NCBI GenBank assembly: GCA_934045905.1
Contig: OW203767.1
Span: 24,059,073 to 24,123,072 of the forward strand
Source: Leuctra nigra
Taxonomy: Eukaryota > Arthropoda > Insecta > Plecoptera > Leuctridae
Length of the DNA stretch: 64,000 nucleotides
Direction: 5' to 3'
The notes under the pieces were generated by a model. It did not search any database. It was not told where the DNA came from and saw only the letters and a list, made by a program, of their open reading frames with translations. Each line of letters begins with the position of its first letter. Positions within the stretch are counted from its first letter, which is position 1. A program made the position numbers and the translations under genes. This document shows positions 63,679 to 64,000 of the stretch, piece after piece.

Positions 63679-63970
63679 CATAATAAAATATTAGGGCAAT
63701 AACATTTCCTGGAAAAAAACATATATGAACATGTTATTATGATAATAAGCTCATTATCGGTTACAAATGAGCCACATGACTGTGTAATAATCAAGATAGT
63801 ACAATCACTAAAATAAGCAGCACTGAACATAAAATGTATTGTTCTAGGTTCTTGTCTTCAATTGTGGGCAATATTGCAAAGTAATGTAGTCAAAATATTA
63901 ATTAATATAGAAGCATAAGCAATTAATTCTAAATTGTTTCTAATACAACTTGTGTTAATAATTGAGTAAC
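63679..63970 (+). promoter_or_regulatory. Conserved upstream block of receptor copy 3
   Basis: Homologous to 7738-8016 and 41738-42019. In-frame codons just before the ATG are TTG AGT AAC, with no upstream Met. Confidence 0.5.
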
Positions 63971-64000
63971 ATGTTGGAAACATTTGCATCGTCATCTTTT
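63971..64000 (+). CDS. Start of receptor gene copy 3 (partial)
   Basis: Ten codons (MLETFASSSF) identical to copies 1 and 2, cut by the window edge. Together with the conserved upstream block, they show the array continues to the right. Confidence 0.8.
   Translation, partial: MLETFASSSF

Overview
This is animal nuclear DNA, not microbial. Coding sequence is split into short exons with GT-AG introns, there are no operons, the DNA is AT-rich, and most of the window is interspersed repeats. A tRNA-derived SINE, non-LTR retrotransposon reverse transcriptase, an LTR-retroelement gag relic, many hAT-like and Harbinger-like MITEs, and a Helitron2/Helentron-like family point to an invertebrate, perhaps an arthropod. 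I cannot name the species.

The functional content is a head-to-tail tandem array of one gene family, all on the + strand. It encodes an adhesion-type (family B2) seven-transmembrane receptor. Copy 1 has 8 coding exons from 8017 to 35447 (936 codons by my splicing). Copy 2 has the same 8 exons from 42020 to 57987 (923 codons). The first 10 codons of copy 3 start at 63971 and run off the window. Positions 1-1480 match the 3' flank of copies 1 and 2, so a further copy should end just left of the window. The inferred protein has a signal peptide, a probable C-type-lectin-like domain (exons 1-2), an undefined ectodomain (exons 3-4), a GAIN-like region with a GPS-type cysteine motif (exons 5-7 and the start of exon 8), and a complete 7TM domain with a basic tail (exon 8).

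The most striking feature lies at exon 4. The intron-3 acceptor and the first ~52 bases of exon 4 have been copied into a tandem array of 80-82 bp units: 6 acceptor-bearing units in copy 1 (12074-12477 plus the real exon) and 25 in copy 2 (44298-46236 plus the real exon). Each extra unit carries an almost identical 3' splice site and exon start, but runs into an in-frame TGA after 20 codons. Only the last unit leads into the rest of the receptor.

Layout: 1-1480, 3' flank of the preceding copy with an LTR-element primer-binding-like motif; 1480-7737, repeats; 7738-8016, conserved upstream block of copy 1; 8017-35447, copy 1 with TE-rich introns, including a 6.6 kb palindrome-rich intron 5 and a 7.9 kb intron 7 with a broken LINE; 35448-41737, 3' flank of copy 1 with a 4.3 kb insertion carrying a 300-bp tandem repeat; 41738-57987, copy 2; 57988-63678, 3' flank of copy 2 with a nested stack (gag relic, hAT MITE, LINE, TTAA MITE); 63679-64000, upstream block and start of copy 3. 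Comparing the copies shows which insertions predate the gene duplications and which came later, and several empty/filled site pairs fix element ends and target duplications.
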